64,000 nt of DNA. Origin: Spirodela intermedia (taxonomy: Eukaryota > Streptophyta > Magnoliopsida > Alismatales > Araceae). Of this stretch, positions 1 through 13,257 are shown piece by piece. The notes beneath the pieces were generated by a model. That model saw only the letters and a list, made by a program, of their open reading frames with translations. It ran no database searches and was not told the origin of the DNA. Positions within the stretch are counted from its first letter, which is position 1; each line of letters starts with the position of its first letter. The stretch covers positions 5,834,259-5,898,258 of the forward strand of contig LR746266.1 of NCBI GenBank assembly GCA_902729315.2. The letters are read 5' to 3'. Position numbers and translations under genes: made by a program.

Positions 1-487
1 AGCCACCGCCGCTGCCGTCGTCGCCGTCGTCTCCGCGGTGGCGGGCGATGAGGAAGAAGGACCGGAGCAAGTGGAGGAAGCGAGAGAGGTAGAAAGCGTA
101 AGACCAGAAGAAGACCCTGCCGGAGGGGCGGGTCCCCGGGGGGAAGCAGAGGAGCCACTGTAGTGGGTGGGTGAGCTGCGAGGTGCGCCGGTTGAGCCAG
201 AACCAGTGGGTGTCGCGGATTTCTGCGGCGGAGGAGAGGAGGGTCCCTAGGAAGATGACGGCGGAGACGAGGGCCATGGATAGTGAGTGCACCGCCGGGA
301 GAGGACCCAGGGGGAGGGGCCGGCGGCGGCCGGCGATGCGGAGGAGGAGGTGCAGAGCCAGCGCCGCCGAGAGGTACGCGGCGATGGAGGAGACGAGGAA
401 GTACCAGGTTGAACCCCACGACTGGGAGTGGCTCCACCGGAATCCTACGATCGCCGGGTGCTCCGTCAACCAGTACGCCACCACCAT
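1..487 (-). CDS. ELO-family very-long-chain fatty acid elongase, 5' part (cut by window edge)
   Basis: The ATG at 487 opens a minus-strand frame that stays open for 162 codons to the left edge. The start reads MVVAYWLTEHPAIVGFRW, followed by a hydrophobic segment after QSWGSTWYF, a second one around residues 75-95, then THPLQWLLCF and GTRPSGRVFFWSY. The last two blocks are typical of plant ELO-like 3-ketoacyl-CoA synthases of the endoplasmic reticulum, which condense malonyl-CoA with a long acyl-CoA. The catalytic histidine box lies further downstream in this family and is outside the window, so activity cannot be judged. No intron is seen, as expected for plant ELO genes. Family members are about 280 residues, so a little over half is visible. 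The 5' leader (488 to roughly 700) is CT/GA-rich. Confidence 0.88.
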   Translation of the reverse strand, partial: MVVAYWLTEHPAIVGFRWSHSQSWGSTWYFLVSSIAAYLSAALALHLLLRIAGRRRPLPLGPLPAVHSLSMALVSAVIFLGTLLSSAAEIRDTHWFWLNRRTSQLTHPLQWLLCFPPGTRPSGRVFFWSYAFYLSRFLHLLRSFFLIARHRGDDGDDGSGGG

Positions 488-3082
488 CCCTCCCCCCATC
501 CTCCTCCGTCTCTTCCGACGACCCACCTCCCACCTATTGTCGGTGGAGCATCGGCACCGGATAATCTACAGCTTCGGCGCCATGCCTCGAGGTCCAGCAA
601 GTACTTGTTCTCCTCAGACAAGATAAATGAACCCCGCAAAGGGAGAGAGACACAGAGAGAGAGAGATTGGAGAGGTAGGGAAGAGACGAGGTTGTTGTTG
701 CGTGGAACGCGCATGACCGTGGATTTTCCGCCGCGGAATCTCGTCTTCCGTCGAATGCACGAGTTCCCCGTGTAGCGACAACAGGTCGATTTTATTGGTG
801 GATGTATGACGTCAATCCGTCCAATCTCTCACTGAGACGTCGAGTTGGATTACGTCTGCCGCCTCAGGGCGGCGGCGTCTGCCGGTCGTTGTAAAAGTGG
901 CGGGTCCAATTATCAAAACAGTCACTTTCCTTTTGGATCCGAAACCGATAATGAAATCGCGAGCCGATTGACTGGGTAGTGTTTACCTGTAGTCTGTTGT
1001 CTCGCACGGGAAAATCCTTCAAAACTTCCACGTGTTAGATCTTGCCGGCGGCGCCTCCTCGGATAGTCAACCCCCACAAATGGGCCCCTCCACGTAGGCT
1101 TCTTGACTTTTTACGAAATATCTGCATAAATTAATTTGAAAAATATATGCCCCAGGTCAAAGATCCCTTCTGAAGAGATTCTCCGAGTGTCAGATACCTC
1201 GCCTTTTGGCTGGCTCGCGCCAAAGTGGGCCGCATCTCGATTACATTGTCTAATGGGCCAACGCTTTCCTTAATGTCAGTCGGCCCGGCCCGTTTCAGGG
1301 CTCCACTTGTCGGTTGCAGGCCCGACCAGCTAACATATTCCACAACGTGATAGAGAAGAGAAAGAAGAGAGAGAGAGAGGGAGAATATTCGCAGGCTATA
1401 TCCCCATATGCCCTGTTTAACCATATGGTCCAAGGGTTTTAGGTTGTATGGTGGATATTGAATTTTTATTTTTTAGAAAATATGAAATAATAAGATAAAC
1501 GAAAATAGTTACTTTGATGATACAGAAAATGGAGACATCTCATGGTCAAACGCTGCTGATATTTAAATAATTATTTTCTAGATTTTTTCAGTAGATAATT
1601 TACGATTTATCCAGCTGTTTTTACCACTTTTTACCACCCCATCCCTTGTCCACGCGGAGCTGAGCTGGCTCTCAGAGAGTCTACATAAACCCAACCAGTC
1701 AACACCAACGTCTTTCCACTCTTCAGACTGCAGGGCTGTGAGATCTTGGCGGCGGGGTTTGGCTTCTTGCTTTCGGTCTGGTCTGAGTCAATTAATGGGA
1801 GGGAAGAAGAGTAGACAGCGGTTACCATACGACTGAGGGATTGACCGCATGCACGCAGGATTGGCAACATTGCATTTACGCTGCACATGGCGGCGCCAGG
1901 CAGCATGTGCCGTGCGGCGCCACCCAGCACCCTCCTCCTCCCTCCTCGCCGGTGGCGGGTGGTGGTGTAGTCGTGGGATCTCCGTCGAAGGGCAGCGTTG
2001 GGCAGATTGAGAGGGAGCTATCGAAAGTCAAACAGGATGTACTCCCGAGGCAGCATGTGAAGTAATAGTCAACGGAGCCGGCGAGCAATGGCCTGGCCTT
2101 CTTCCTCTCGGTTTCTCGCCGCTCTAAGAACAGAAGATAGCCAGAGGAGGGCCCCTGATCATGGAGTCGGAGTGGCCCTCTCTCTGTCTCTTCAGCTGCT
2201 GCGTTGACCGTGCTCTCCGGAAGATTCGGTTCTTCTGCAGGGGAGAGGGCAGTAAGAGCATGTGAGAGGCTCTGATGGGGACGTAAGCGGAGCAGGATCC
2301 TTCGTATCTTCCACATGGCGTGGGGTATTAAATGTTGACTGGTCAAATAGTCAGCTTTCGGCCACGCTTTCACACTGCCTTGTTCCTTCTTCTTAACTCC
2401 AGTGACGCGTCTTCTCCTTTTCGGAGGGACCATTTAAATCGGTGGGTTACTACTAACCACAAACCATAGTTAGGCCTTAATGACGACGTAATTAAATAAT
2501 AGTCAACACTATACGAGTCTAGTCGATGGCATTTATACAGTAACGATGCACGTCTCTCGTGAACACGTGAGAGGTATTTTACGGTTTGGTCCACCCATAA
2601 AACTGTTGCATACGTAAAACCCCCCCCGTACTTCGTATTTTATTACAACTCCCTGGAAGGTACCGATCACGTCATTTTGTCTTCAAGGACAAGATGGGGG
2701 GCCCGCCGCCGTAGCCTTTATTTTATCTAATTTTTGGGAAAGACACGAAAGCCCTCACGGGATAGAGGAGGCATTGGCGAGAAACATCCCCGTCGCATCT
2801 GGATCTCTGAGGGTAAAATCGCCATGAAATATTATTACAACTGATCAAGTTAGATCCGCTTCTAGATGAGTAATAACGACAAATATTTGATAACTTAAAG
2901 GGTGATATATAAATCATGGAGATTCAACGAAAGTATATAGAAAAACTTAAACGATATATCAGCGTAGTTAAATCGTTGACTTCTGTGGAGCAACGTGACA
3001 GCCCACCCCACGTCACGTCCCTTTTCCACTGAAAATCGGACATCTGGCGTGCATCAGTCATCTTGACGCTTAAGCTACGATG

Positions 3083-3085
<3 letters not shown>

Positions 3086-3120
<35 letters not shown>
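3086..3120. repeat. (AG)n microsatellite
   Basis: About 17 uninterrupted AG units upstream of the GATL gene. Confidence 0.95.
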
Positions 3121-3122
<2 letters not shown>

Positions 3123-3685
3123 CGCTTGATGTGGAATCTACTCCCGCGGTTTAGGTGGGGACGAACGGAGGGAGACAGCTCAACGGCCGCCCATCCCGCT
3201 CGCACGCTTGTCGAGTGACCAGCCGCACGTGTCCCGAGCCCATTTCTGCCGACCACGCTACGCCTCGTGTCGGTGGGAGGGCGTAAGGGTTCGTGGCGCG
3301 CTCAGACCTCGTTGCTGGGTTGAACGCGCCTGCACCGTGCACGTTGATGGGGAAGGGTCCTGATATGTACGGCGCGTCGGGGGCGTACGGCTGGGTACAG
3401 CAGCTGGCGGGAAGCGCCGGTGGCAGTGACGTAATTAGGCAAATGCCAGGTTGAACTTTAGCGCATTGAATAATGCGAGGAATTTCCCGTAGAAGTGGTG
3501 GTCGCGTTGAGGCGTCGATCGTGGCGTGGGGCGTACGAATACAAGAAATTATTTAATTAATGAAAGATGAGGACAAAATGGTGAATAAAAAAGATGAGGG
3601 GGGGGGTGGTATTATTGTATTTTCCCCTCCTTCGGAAGAGCGCCTTGACTTTCCTTGATATCCCCGGCGGCCGACCCACCCGAAC

Positions 3686-3693
3686 ATAAAATA
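3686..3693 (+). promoter_or_regulatory. Probable TATA box of the GATL gene
   Basis: ATAAAATA lies about 120 nt before the GATL start codon and is followed by a pyrimidine-rich leader with a CTCTCT run near 3758-3768, a normal plant core-promoter spacing. Called by sequence and position only. Confidence 0.4.
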
Positions 3694-3813
3694 CGAGCCT
3701 TTCCGATCCATCCTCTTTAAAGCAGCTGAAACGCCGGCGGAGGGGAGACCGCCGCTTCTCTCTCTCTCTTCCCATCTCCTTCTCTCTTTCTGTTCCCCTC
3801 TACCAAAGGAGCA

Positions 3814-4902
3814 ATGCCGACTATGGCGTCGCCGCCGGCATCGTGCCTCGCCCAGCTGCTGGTGCTCGTCATCTGCTTCGCCGCCGCCGCCGCGGACAAT
3901 GAGGATTCCAGCCTGAAGAACCAGACGTTTCGGGAGGCGCCGCAGTTCTACAACTCGCCGAGCTGTCCGGCGGCGCTGAGGCCGTCGGCGGCGGCGTCCT
4001 GCTCCCCCGACGCGCTGGTTCACGTGGCGATGACCTTGGACGTGGTCTACCTGCGGGGGTCCATGGCGGCGATCCTCTCCGTGCTCCGCCACACCGCCTG
4101 CCCCCAGTCGGTGCAGTTCCACTTCGTCGCCTCCTCCGCCGTTGACTACCTCAACGCCACCATCGCCTCCTCCTTTCCCTACCTCTCGTACAGAATATAC
4201 CCCTTCGACGGCTCCCGCGTCGCCGGATTCATCTCCACCTCCATCCGCGCCGCCCTAGACAGCCCCCTCAACTACGCCCGCTCCTACCTCGACCGCCTCC
4301 TCCCCACCGACGGCGATGGCTGCCCTCGGAGGGTCGTCTACCTCGACTCCGACGTTATTCTGGTGGACGACATCCTCACTCTCGCCGCCACGCGGCTGCC
4401 GGAGACCGACACAGTGCTGGCGGCGCCCGAGTACTGCAACGCCAACCTCACGGCCTACTTCACCCCTTCCTTCTGGTCGAACCCGGTCCTCTCTATGACG
4501 TTCTCGCAAGGGCGACACCGACAGCCCTGCTACTTCAACACGGGAGTCATGGTGATCGACCTCGACAGGTGGCGGGCGGGGGACTACACGGAGCGGATTG
4601 AGGAGTGGATGGAGCTCCAAAAGCGGATGCGCATCTACGAGCTGGGCTCGCTGCCGCCATTCCTGCTCGTTTTCGCCGGGAGGATCGCCGCCGTTGACCA
4701 CCGGTGGAACCAGCACGGCCTCGGAGGGGACAATTACAGCGGCCTGTGCCGGGAACTTCACCCGGGTCCGGTGAGCTTGCTGCACTGGAGCGGCAAGGGG
4801 AAGCCGTGGGCGCGGCTCGACGCAGGCCGGCCATGCCCGCTCGACGTCCTCTGGGCCCCCTACGACCTGCTGCAGACGCCCTGCGCCTTCGAGGACTCGT
4901 GA
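3814..4902 (+). CDS. Galacturonosyltransferase-like (GATL) protein, GT8 family, intronless
   Basis: A single 362-residue exon. Residues 11-27 form a hydrophobic signal or anchor segment, then a short stem leads to the GT8 catalytic domain. Visible family marks are [17 protein letters not shown] near residue 70, the metal-binding DxD (Asp178-Ser-Asp180) in [39 protein letters not shown], and the C-terminal HWSGKGKPW that binds the nucleotide sugar. GATL proteins act in the Golgi on pectin or xylan, and known family members are also intronless and about 350 residues long. The first ATG is used; a second in-frame ATG three codons later (MPTMAS) is an alternative. Which Arabidopsis GATL it matches was not determined. 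Confidence 0.96.
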   Translation: MPTMASPPASCLAQLLVLVICFAAAAADNEDSSLKNQTFREAPQFYNSPSCPAALRPSAAASCSPDALVHVAMTLDVVYLRGSMAAILSVLRHTACPQSVQFHFVASSAVDYLNATIASSFPYLSYRIYPFDGSRVAGFISTSIRAALDSPLNYARSYLDRLLPTDGDGCPRRVVYLDSDVILVDDILTLAATRLPETDTVLAAPEYCNANLTAYFTPSFWSNPVLSMTFSQGRHRQPCYFNTGVMVIDLDRWRAGDYTERIEEWMELQKRMRIYELGSLPPFLLVFAGRIAAVDHRWNQHGLGGDNYSGLCRELHPGPVSLLHWSGKGKPWARLDAGRPCPLDVLWAPYDLLQTPCAFEDS

Positions 4903-6277
4903 GCTCCATTCGAGGAGGGGGAGCAGGCCGTCAGCGCGTAAATAAATAAGCGAAACCAGGAGGATTAAACCCGGCTAGACTGTAGATACAGGTCCCTACA
5001 TACTCGTGTGCTAGGCCGTTGACCTCTACGATCCCAAGGAATGTAGAGTCAGATAACCCACATACAATACCTCTACGACGCCCCCTTGTTTTTCTCTGAC
5101 AAGAAAGAAGGGCCTCGTCAACGTGTAAGCACGCAAGCTCTGGGGGGTCCTTCTTCGACCGATAGAGAAGCCTCTCCTTCGATTCCTTGGCACCCGAGAG
5201 ATCAATCCTCTTTTCTGCTGCGTCGTTCTTGCTTCCCCCCTTCATCTCCATGGCCATCCTCGCTGGATCTTTCTCATCGAGGTGTGTCGGCAGGAGGGCG
5301 ATGCCCCCAGCGGGGGAGATCTGCGGAAGGACCCACGATCAGGGGATGATGAGATAAACGGTGGAGGGCATTAGAGAGATGATGAGGGGCGGCGAGTAGG
5401 TCTTCGGGGTGGACCCTCGCGGGCCGTCTCCCTCCTCTTGGTCCCACGGTGGTGCTGCTGAAGCTCCGATCCACGACGGCGATGCCGGCGTGGTAGGCCT
5501 GCTTTAATTTGATACTAGCTCAGACTCATCAACGCAATTGGAACTATATGGCTCTGGTTCAGATCACCCCCCCCCCCCCGCGGGTCGGTAGAGAAGAGCG
5601 GCGGCGGCGGCGGCAGCATGGCCGGGGGGTTCCCTCGGCCATGTGAGACGGGTAGCTCGACTGTGCTACCAACCAAGGGAGGACTCGCCGTCAGGGTGGC
5701 ACCGCCTGGGCAAGCCGGAGGCCGTCCGTCCGTCGGAGATGGCCCATCCGCTGACGAGGACTCGTCGGTCGCTTTCCTTTGATTATTCCTTGATCGTCAA
5801 GTTGCCTCTTTTATCTTTTCCCATGCAATCCCTGGATTCGAGATGGACATTATCAATGTCGGAGTTCCATTTTCAATGTCGGGGTTCCATTTTCAACGTC
5901 AGACTCCCATTCGCCGGATTCAGCAGGGTTTGAAGCACCGGTGGTCCACAGAAGGGAAGGTGACCTGCTACCATCTGCAGCAGCCCATTCGGTGGTTTGA
6001 TGGGGGGGGGGCGGGGGGGGGGGAGAGGGGTGAAGGTGGGGAATACGAGGCCCATGAGGGGTGACCGGGCTTGCCCAGTAAGGAGTCGAAGAAGATCCAG
6101 TTTCCTGCCCAGAAGGTCTATTTCGAAAGATCCAGTTTCCACAGGGTAGCTCACAGGCGCAGAAATATCCACCATTCCCTTATCTCCCACACAAGTTCGT
6201 CGAAACCATCCCTTCTTAAAGCCCACCTATCTCTGAGCCAATGGTGGGCAATCCTCCCCGGTCTCCAGCTGGTCGCC
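4903..6277. other. Intergenic, GATL 3' side and CCS1 promoter
   Basis: No coding signal recognised. It holds a C tract near 5567-5579 and a G-rich tract near 6001-6022. The region just before 6278 should contain the CCS1 promoter and leader. Confidence 0.5.
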
Positions 6278-9080
6278 ATGTCTTCTCCTTTGCTCAGCTC
6301 CTCCAAAACCTCGGGCCTCAGGGGAGACCCCGTCGCAGCTCCCCTTCGGCTGTGGAGGGCGCCCTCGCAGCTGTTCATCTCCAAGGGACACGATTCCTAC
6401 TCGAAGAAGCAGCTCCTTCTGAGGATAGGGTGTAAGGTGAGGACCTCCAAGGAAGCTGCCGGGAGGGTCCTCCCGGAGGATGCGAAGAAGGTTGCACTCC
6501 CCAGCGCGGCGCCGCCGTTGTCCGGGGATGGTGGGGGAAGTCGCCAAGAGAGCGGAAGAGTTCCAGTGGGGAACCAGAAGCTGGGGAGTGCTCCCCTGTG
6601 GGTTCCTCTCAAGAGAGTGCGGAAGAAAATTCTGGCGCTCCTCTCCAACCTTCCGCTCGCTATCGGGGAGATGTTCACCATTGCGGCCCTCATGGCGTTG
6701 GGTATGGCACCGTGCCCTTTCCTTCAGGTTTCTTTCCTTCTTTTCTTCCCTTACATGATAGAATACCTCCTTTCGATGCACCTGGGTCAATCCAGAGCAG
6801 GAATTGGGTATGGGGGAGAGGATGCAATGAAGGGGCTGTGTTAAAAGCTTTCAACGTCCACTTAATGGCCGCATTAAAGCTGTCTTCTTGCTTTTAATCT
6901 TGTTCTGTATTTGCCAGGTACCTGTATAGACCAAGGTGAAGCGCCGGACTACTACTTTCAGAAGTTCCCAGAGGAAAGCCCCGTTCTGGGATTCATCACC
7001 TGGAAATGGATTCTCTACCTCGGCTTCGACCACATGTTCTCATCTCCAGTCTTTCTGGGAATGCTGGCTCTTCTGGCTGCGTCACTCATGGCATGTACAT
7101 ACACAACGCAGATACCCATGGTTAAAGTCGCCAGAAGGTCCATTTTCTGCGGGAAAAAAGCTTTCTTTTTTTCGTCAAACTCGTACTAGTTCGTCATTAC
7201 CTGAGGAGATTAACTCAATGTTTGAAGGTGGTCTTTTATGCACTCAGCTGAGAGGATTCGGAAACAAGAGTTCTCTGACACCCTGCCGCAGGCTTCTATT
7301 CAAGACTTGGGTGTCATTTTGATGGGTGGGGGATACGAGGTGCGGCCTTCTGCTTCTCCTCTGTTCTTCCTGATACTGAGATCTTTTTGGTAGAATACGC
7401 CGAGTCATCCTAAACCATCTATCCAAACTTTGATTATCAATTTGTTTCTTGAATCATGTGAATTAATTTGGCAGAAAAATATCAACAATAAATCATCCAG
7501 CCATTATCATCTAATAGGTCCAGAGAAGGTCAATCTTCCTCAGACTACTGATACTGAACCCGGCTCTTAGATTGGCATATTGGTTATGATTTTAATTATT
7601 ATTATTTGTTATGAGTCATAAACTCTGATATCTCATAATTCGTTGAACCCTGCAGGTCTTTCTGAAAGGCCCATCTCTGTATGCTTTCAAGGGGCTGGCT
7701 GGTCGTTTTGCTCCAATTGGCGTGCATCTGGCCATGCTTCTCATAATGGCTGGTGCCACCGTCAGTGCCACCGGCAGCTTCCGCGGTTCAGTCACTGTCC
7801 CTCAGGGGCTCAACTTCGTTGTGGGTGACGTGATGGTTCCTAACGGGTTTCTTGCTAATCCCATCGGAGCCTTCGATACCGAGGTTCATGTCAACAGATT
7901 CTACATGGAGTATTACGATAGCGGGGAGGTATCTCTACTGCCGTGCTGTTGTTATCCATCTCGAAATCGGGTTCCCCAGTCTGTCCATTTTGTTCGTGGA
8001 TCGTGAATGGGACTCCTAAAAACGTGAGCTTTTTTGGTGAATACCCAGGTTTCCCAGTTCTACACGGACCTCTCTCTGTTCAACATGGACGGGAAAGAAG
8101 TCATGAGGAAGACAATTAGTGTGAATGACCCGTTGAGATATGGGGGAGTCACAATCTATCAGACGGACTGGAGCATTTCGGCGCTTCAAGTCATCAAAGA
8201 TGGGGAAGGACCTTTCAATCTTGCGATGGCCCCTCTGAAGATTAATGGCGACAAGAAGCTCTATGGGACAATCCTGCCAGTTGGAGACCTCGATTCACCA
8301 AACGTGAAGGGCATGTGAGTTTGATCTATACAATGGAGTGAATCCTGGTTCTACAATTTTTAGCTTGCCCTGGCTGAAGCTCTTTCCCTTCCCACTGAAT
8401 CTCAGATCGATGTTGGCTCGTGATCTGCAATCCATTGTGCTGTACGATCAGGAGGGGAAGTTCGTGGGAGTTCGTCGTCCTAGTTCAAAACTTCCCATTG
8501 AAATCGATGGCTCAAAGATCATAATTGAGGATGCCATTGGCAGCAGCGGCCTTGATCTGAAGGTGAGATCTCGGATATACAAAAAGAAAAAAAGAAAAAA
8601 AAAGGGGATCAAGCAATTTTCTGTTATGTCTTCCACACAATAACCATAATTGCTTCTTATGGCGTATCTGGGTGATTGCGTTGTTGTTTTTTCTAGACCG
8701 ACCCAGGAGTTCCTGTTGTCTATGCCGGATTTGGTGCGCTAATGCTGACAACCTGCATCAGCTACTTGGCTCATTCACAGGTGGCACATGTTCTTTTCTT
8801 CTCTTTTCTTTTCTTCTGAGCCCCAGTCACGTAATTTCTATCCTTGGAATGCTCCCTTCTGCATTCAGGTGCATGCTAATTTGGGTTTATTTTTCCGCAG
8901 ATATGGGCATTGCAAGATGGAACAACAGTGGTAATTGGAGGGAAATCTAATCGGGCCAAGCTAGAATTTCCTGAGGAAATTAACCGCTTGCTCGACAGAG
9001 TTCCAGAACTCGTGGGCGTTGACGATTTTGTGAGCAATCTGACCACAGAGCAACGATCTCTGGACTCTTCAAGCCCCTAG
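6278..9080 (+). CDS. CCS1: Chloroplast cytochrome c biogenesis protein CCS1 (ResB family), eight exons
   Basis: Exons 6278-6701, 6918-7137, 7228-7339, 7656-7928, 8049-8314, 8406-8562, 8697-8780 and 8901-9080; phase is kept at every junction and the product has 571 residues. The N-terminal ~110 residues look like a plastid transit peptide. The ResB/Ccs1 core follows: a membrane segment at about 123-140, [17 protein letters not shown], a second segment near 180-200, [17 protein letters not shown], a third near 275-290 beginning with His276, a large lumenal part with [16 protein letters not shown], and a last segment near 488-508. CCS1 works with CcsA in system II to deliver haem across the thylakoid membrane and attach it to cytochromes f and c6. 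The start gives a transit-peptide-like N-terminus; an upstream in-frame frame exists but is not conserved-looking. Confidence 0.95.
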
Positions 9081-9761
9081 CAACCTTCACAGATGGACTA
9101 CAAGTTTTAGAGTCATTGACATGCAGAGGACGTCAAACCTTGGTGGGCACACACATCCCTTTCCAGATATGATTCCTGTCAATAATATCCTTCAAATTGT
9201 TTCTGCTCGGGACCATACCAGTTGACCGGAGCATTTCTCGTCAATTTAAATGGCTGGGTAAGAAGCTAAGCATTTCACAGGCAAAAAGAAAAAAAACGAA
9301 GTGTACATCCAGACAGCCCTCTGGAATTACTATTAATTTTATACAACCGTCTTTGTGTCGACGAAGTTCATAGCCTTGGGTCGTATTCTCTTGCCACTGG
9401 CCTGTGAATAGGATTGCCGGCGAAAATTGGTCGAATATTATCTTATAGTATGACTGAAACCTTCTTGATGTTTTATCTTTCCAACCGTCTCACATATTTC
9501 AATATAGATAAGAATTCTTGTCAATATCCTCTGAATGAGGTATGCCCAATTCATGATGAACTTCAGTATGGGTCTGAGTATTTATCAATTTGATATCATG
9601 TACGTTCTTTGGTTGAATGTTTCACGCTTATTATCTTCCTGAATGGGGCACAATAGGTTGGATTCTCAGTTTGGTAGGAGGCACAAATTAACAATATATT
9701 TTAAATATATGAATGTTTTCTGGCTTTGGATTTTGCAAATACTGTTGAGGGAAGGGGATGT

Positions 9762-9800
<39 letters not shown>

Positions 9801-10172
9801 CTCTCTCTCTCTCCCCTTCACCCTGGCGGTTCCAACCACATCAGTCCTTACCAACCACGGTTCTCTGCTGCCCAGAAGGTCATATCGACAACACGTGCTC
9901 GCCATTGCGACAGACAGAAAGGTACCTCCTCCCCTAATGCATGCAGGCCCAGTGGCAGTCGGTGGAAGGCAAACGATGGGAAATGGGGCTCTAGACGGAT
10001 TTTCTTTCTTTGGCAGAGATTGATAGAGGAGATTTTCAGGCGAATCTGGTTAGTCAGGGAGATATTCCTATTCCGGAGGCTACGTTGGAAGAAGGGTCCT
10101 CGTATGAGCTTTGTCTTCTCTCTCCCCATGGCGGTGAAACGGGTAGCCTGCTAGCCTCTCGAGGCTCCGGGC
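9081..10172. other. Intergenic between CCS1 and the MATE gene
   Basis: The first few hundred bases are probably CCS1 3' UTR. No gene is seen. A CT microsatellite lies at 9765-9813, about 360 bp before the MATE start codon. Confidence 0.5.
9765..9813. repeat. (CT)n microsatellite
   Basis: CT run with a short TTTCTTT interruption, located in the MATE gene promoter or leader. Confidence 0.9.
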
Positions 10173-12468
10173 ATGGAGAGGTTAGCGGGAAAGACCTGGA
10201 AGGAGTCCAAGAACATGTGGTTCATTGCTGCGCCGGCGATAGCCACGGCCATCTTCCAGTTCTCCCTCGGATTCGTCACCTCCGCATTTGTTGGCCACCT
10301 CGGCGCCGCCGAGCTCGCCGCAGTCTCCATCGTCCAGAACGTCGTCGAAGGATTCGCCTATGGGATTCTGGTAATCACACAGACTCCTCCATGCCCGTCG
10401 GCCGTGTTCCTTTGGCTAGTTTGCTTCGTTTCACGCACTTCCTGAAAAACCGTAAAATAAAACTCAATTCTATAAACCAACCACCTTGATCGGTAAAACG
10501 CGTTGCGAAGATCTTCTATCTGTTCGAGTGTCAAAAGACAATTCTTGAGAAGATGAAATTTCAGTAGGGAAATTTTTGCGTTTCAAGTGATATTATTATG
10601 ATAATAACGAGGACAATCCCATTATAGTTCTAAGTTTCTCTCGCCAGCTTAACCTCTGAAATCTCTATGGATCCTCGCTTACAGCTAGGCATGGGAAGCG
10701 CCCTCGAGACTCTCTGCGGCCAAGCCGTCGGTGTTGGTCAGCTCAACATGCTTGGGATCTACATGCAGAGATCATGGGTCATAACGGGGGCCACGGCATT
10801 GCTCATGACGCCGATCTACGTCTTCACATCGCCCCTTCTAAAGCTACTCCGTCAGTCCGGAGACATATCCGAGCTCGCCGGCCGATATAGCCGATGGGTG
10901 ATCCCCCAGCTCTTCGCTTACGCCATGAACTTCCCTCTGCAGAAGTTCTTCCAGTCGCAAAGCAGAGTCTGGGTCATGACGGGGATCTCAGGAGTCGTCT
11001 TGGGCATTCATACTCTGCTTACTTGGGTCTTCGTGACTACACTAGGGCGTGGACTGGTTGGAGCCGCCATAGCCGGGAATATCTCGTGGTGGCTCGTGAA
11101 CCTGGCCCAGATGGTGTATCTGGTGTCAGGGTACTTCCCAGAGGCGTGGAGGGGGTTTTCTCTCTCTGCGTTTCGATCTCTCTATGCCTTCGTGAAGCTC
11201 TCGCTGGCGTCGGCCGTGATGCTATGGTTCGTATTGAAATGGATGATCACACCTTCGAATTTCTTCCGATAAACCAAGTACAATTCTAACGTCATTAGTT
11301 TCATTATCAGGAGATTATTCCTTGGTTACTAACATGCTCCTATCTCTCTATTTATCTGTGATTCTATTCAGCCTGGAGCTGTGGTACTACACCGCAGTGA
11401 TCATCCTGGTTGGTTGCCTGAAGAACCCACACATTCAAGTCGACGCAATCTCCATCTGGTTAGCTCCCATTCACCCCGACTTTCTCTGCCAGCGTCTGAT
11501 CTCCGATATGATCTTCGCCTTCTCTCTGAATATGACAGCATGAATTATCAACTTTGGGCGCTGATGGTCGCCCTGGGTTTCAACGCCGCAGTCAGGTTCG
11601 TCGGTCCTCGCCGAGCGCTGAGAGGTGAGCAGAGGGAGGAGGTACATGGGAACTCATCTTGCTCTGCACTCGTTGACCCTCCACAGCGTTCGCGTCTCCA
11701 ACGAGCTGGGGGCTGGTCACCCGAAGGCGGCGAAGTTCTCGGTCGCCGTCGCCGTCTCCACGTCGGCGGCGGTCGGCGTGATCTTCGCCGCCGTCCTCCT
11801 CATCACCAGGGTTCATCTGCCGCGGCTGTTCACGGACATACCCGAGGTTGAGAGGGAGACGGCGAAGCTGGCCTATCTCCTGGCCCCCACGATACTCCTC
11901 AACAGCATCCAGCCCGTCTTGTCCGGTGCTCCGAGCTGGAAACAGCCCTCTATTTGTCCATGGATCTCTCTCTATAGCCGAACATGAAGAACTCATATAC
12001 TCATGGTGATGCCGCGCAGGGGTGGCGATCGGCGCGGGCTGGCAATCCTCAGTGGCTTTCATAAACACGGGCTGCTACTACCTTTTTGGTCTGCCTGTCG
12101 GAGCCGTCCTCGGTTTCAAGCTCAACCTGAACGCCTTGGTAAGGAGAGACCGACACCCTGAGCTGCCGCTGGGCTGAGTCAACTCGATTTACAAGGGATC
12201 GTCTCGCAGGGCATCTGGTCGGGAATGCTGGTCGGCTGTCTGCTGCAGACGGTGATCCTGGTGGTCATTATAGCCAGAACCAACTGGCAGAGAGAGGTAA
12301 GCGTTTCCCGTTTTATGTGGCGAGATTCTTCGCCCTGGCCGCCATCAAAATGGCTCCATTTTTTTGCAGGCATCGCTAGCTGAGGATCGGATCAGGACGT
12401 GGGGGGGGTCGGCCGAGCCCCCTCGGATCCCGCTCGAGCTGCAAGACGCCACTGGGTCCAATGATTGA
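10173..12468 (+). CDS. MATE / DETOXIFICATION efflux transporter, eight exons
   Basis: Exons 10173-10370, 10685-11226, 11372-11458, 11539-11595, 11687-11925, 12020-12138, 12210-12296 and 12370-12468 join in phase to give 475 residues. Family marks: FVGHLGAAELAAVS, LGMGSALETLCGQAVG followed by YMQRSWVI, the cytosolic loop VRVSNELGAGHPKAAKFS, and QPVLSGVAIGAGWQ. Hydrophobicity fits the usual twelve membrane helices, with a short polar tail. MATE proteins export organic compounds in exchange for protons or sodium at the vacuole or plasma membrane. The layout resembles the Arabidopsis DTX27-35/TT12 branch, but the substrate cannot be read from sequence. The start fits WKESKNMW, the usual beginning of the family, with little N-terminal extension. 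No lesion is seen. Confidence 0.95.
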
Positions 12469-13159
12469 CCCAAACGAAGGAAGCTTCCTCTCTCTAGGGA
12501 ACCCTTGAAAATGCACACTTGAAGCTGTTCTTACACATATTTATATATTTATGCGTGTGTTTTATTCAATTTTCCGAAATTATATTAGAATCATGTGCAA
12601 TTTATGAGAAAGAGTTGGCCACTGCTGGGAGCTCGCTTCACACGTGCAAACTTTCATGGCCTTCTGCGGAATTAGTGCAGTGGGCAGTGTAAACAATAAA
12701 TACCATGCGATTGTCAGTCCCGCTGGTGCATTTCTACAATATCAACGTTATTAGAGACCTAATTCAGTGAGTTAAAAGTTTGTTGTGATAATTAGTTATC
12801 ACATTAGATTTTAAGTATGTCTCTTGTTCATTAACATAGAAATCATGAATTAGAACTCTCTTAATATTTCGCTACGAAGTATATTTATGGGGAGACGAGC
12901 CCAACTACTGTGCAAATATTTATGGGGAGAAAAAGACGAAATAACCTCATGAGAAATCAGGAAAGGTGATATTATATTTTTTTAAAATCATAATTTTATA
13001 TCTTATTAAAATTGTGAAAGCAATTAATGCATGCATATACGTGCTGCTGTGTTGATGTAGTAAGTTACCTGCAAGCTGATCAATGGCTCGTGTTCAAGCC
13101 CAATTTAATGCGGGACTTCAATTTTGTAGTCTAGGAAGCCAACTCTTTCAATGCGAATA

Positions 13160-13257
13160 GATACGCCCTCCGTATCGTGAGGGGTCGCATTGTCTGAGAT
13201 GCAAACTTTAATGGGGATACGCCCTCCATATACGTGGGCCGCATTGTCTGAGATGCA

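Larger units (their letters stand above)
488..3813. other. Intergenic region, divergent promoters of ELO (-) and GATL (+)
   Basis: No convincing gene. Reading frames up to 185 codons on the minus strand (1876-2433) show no family motif and look accidental. G-box cores CACGTG occur at 1029-1034 and 3226-3231, and the part nearest GATL is GC-rich. A (GA)n tract sits at 3086-3120. Confidence 0.6.

Noticed and set aside
1876-2433. 185-codon minus-strand frame
   Set aside because: No start context, family motif or splice structure; composition is that of the spacer.
6071-6277. Upstream extension of CCS1 exon 1 in the same frame
   Set aside because: The first true ATG giving a transit-peptide-like N-terminus is 6278; the upstream part lacks conserved features.
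11592-12068. Antisense frame within the MATE gene
   Set aside because: Shadow of the coding strand; no protein family features.
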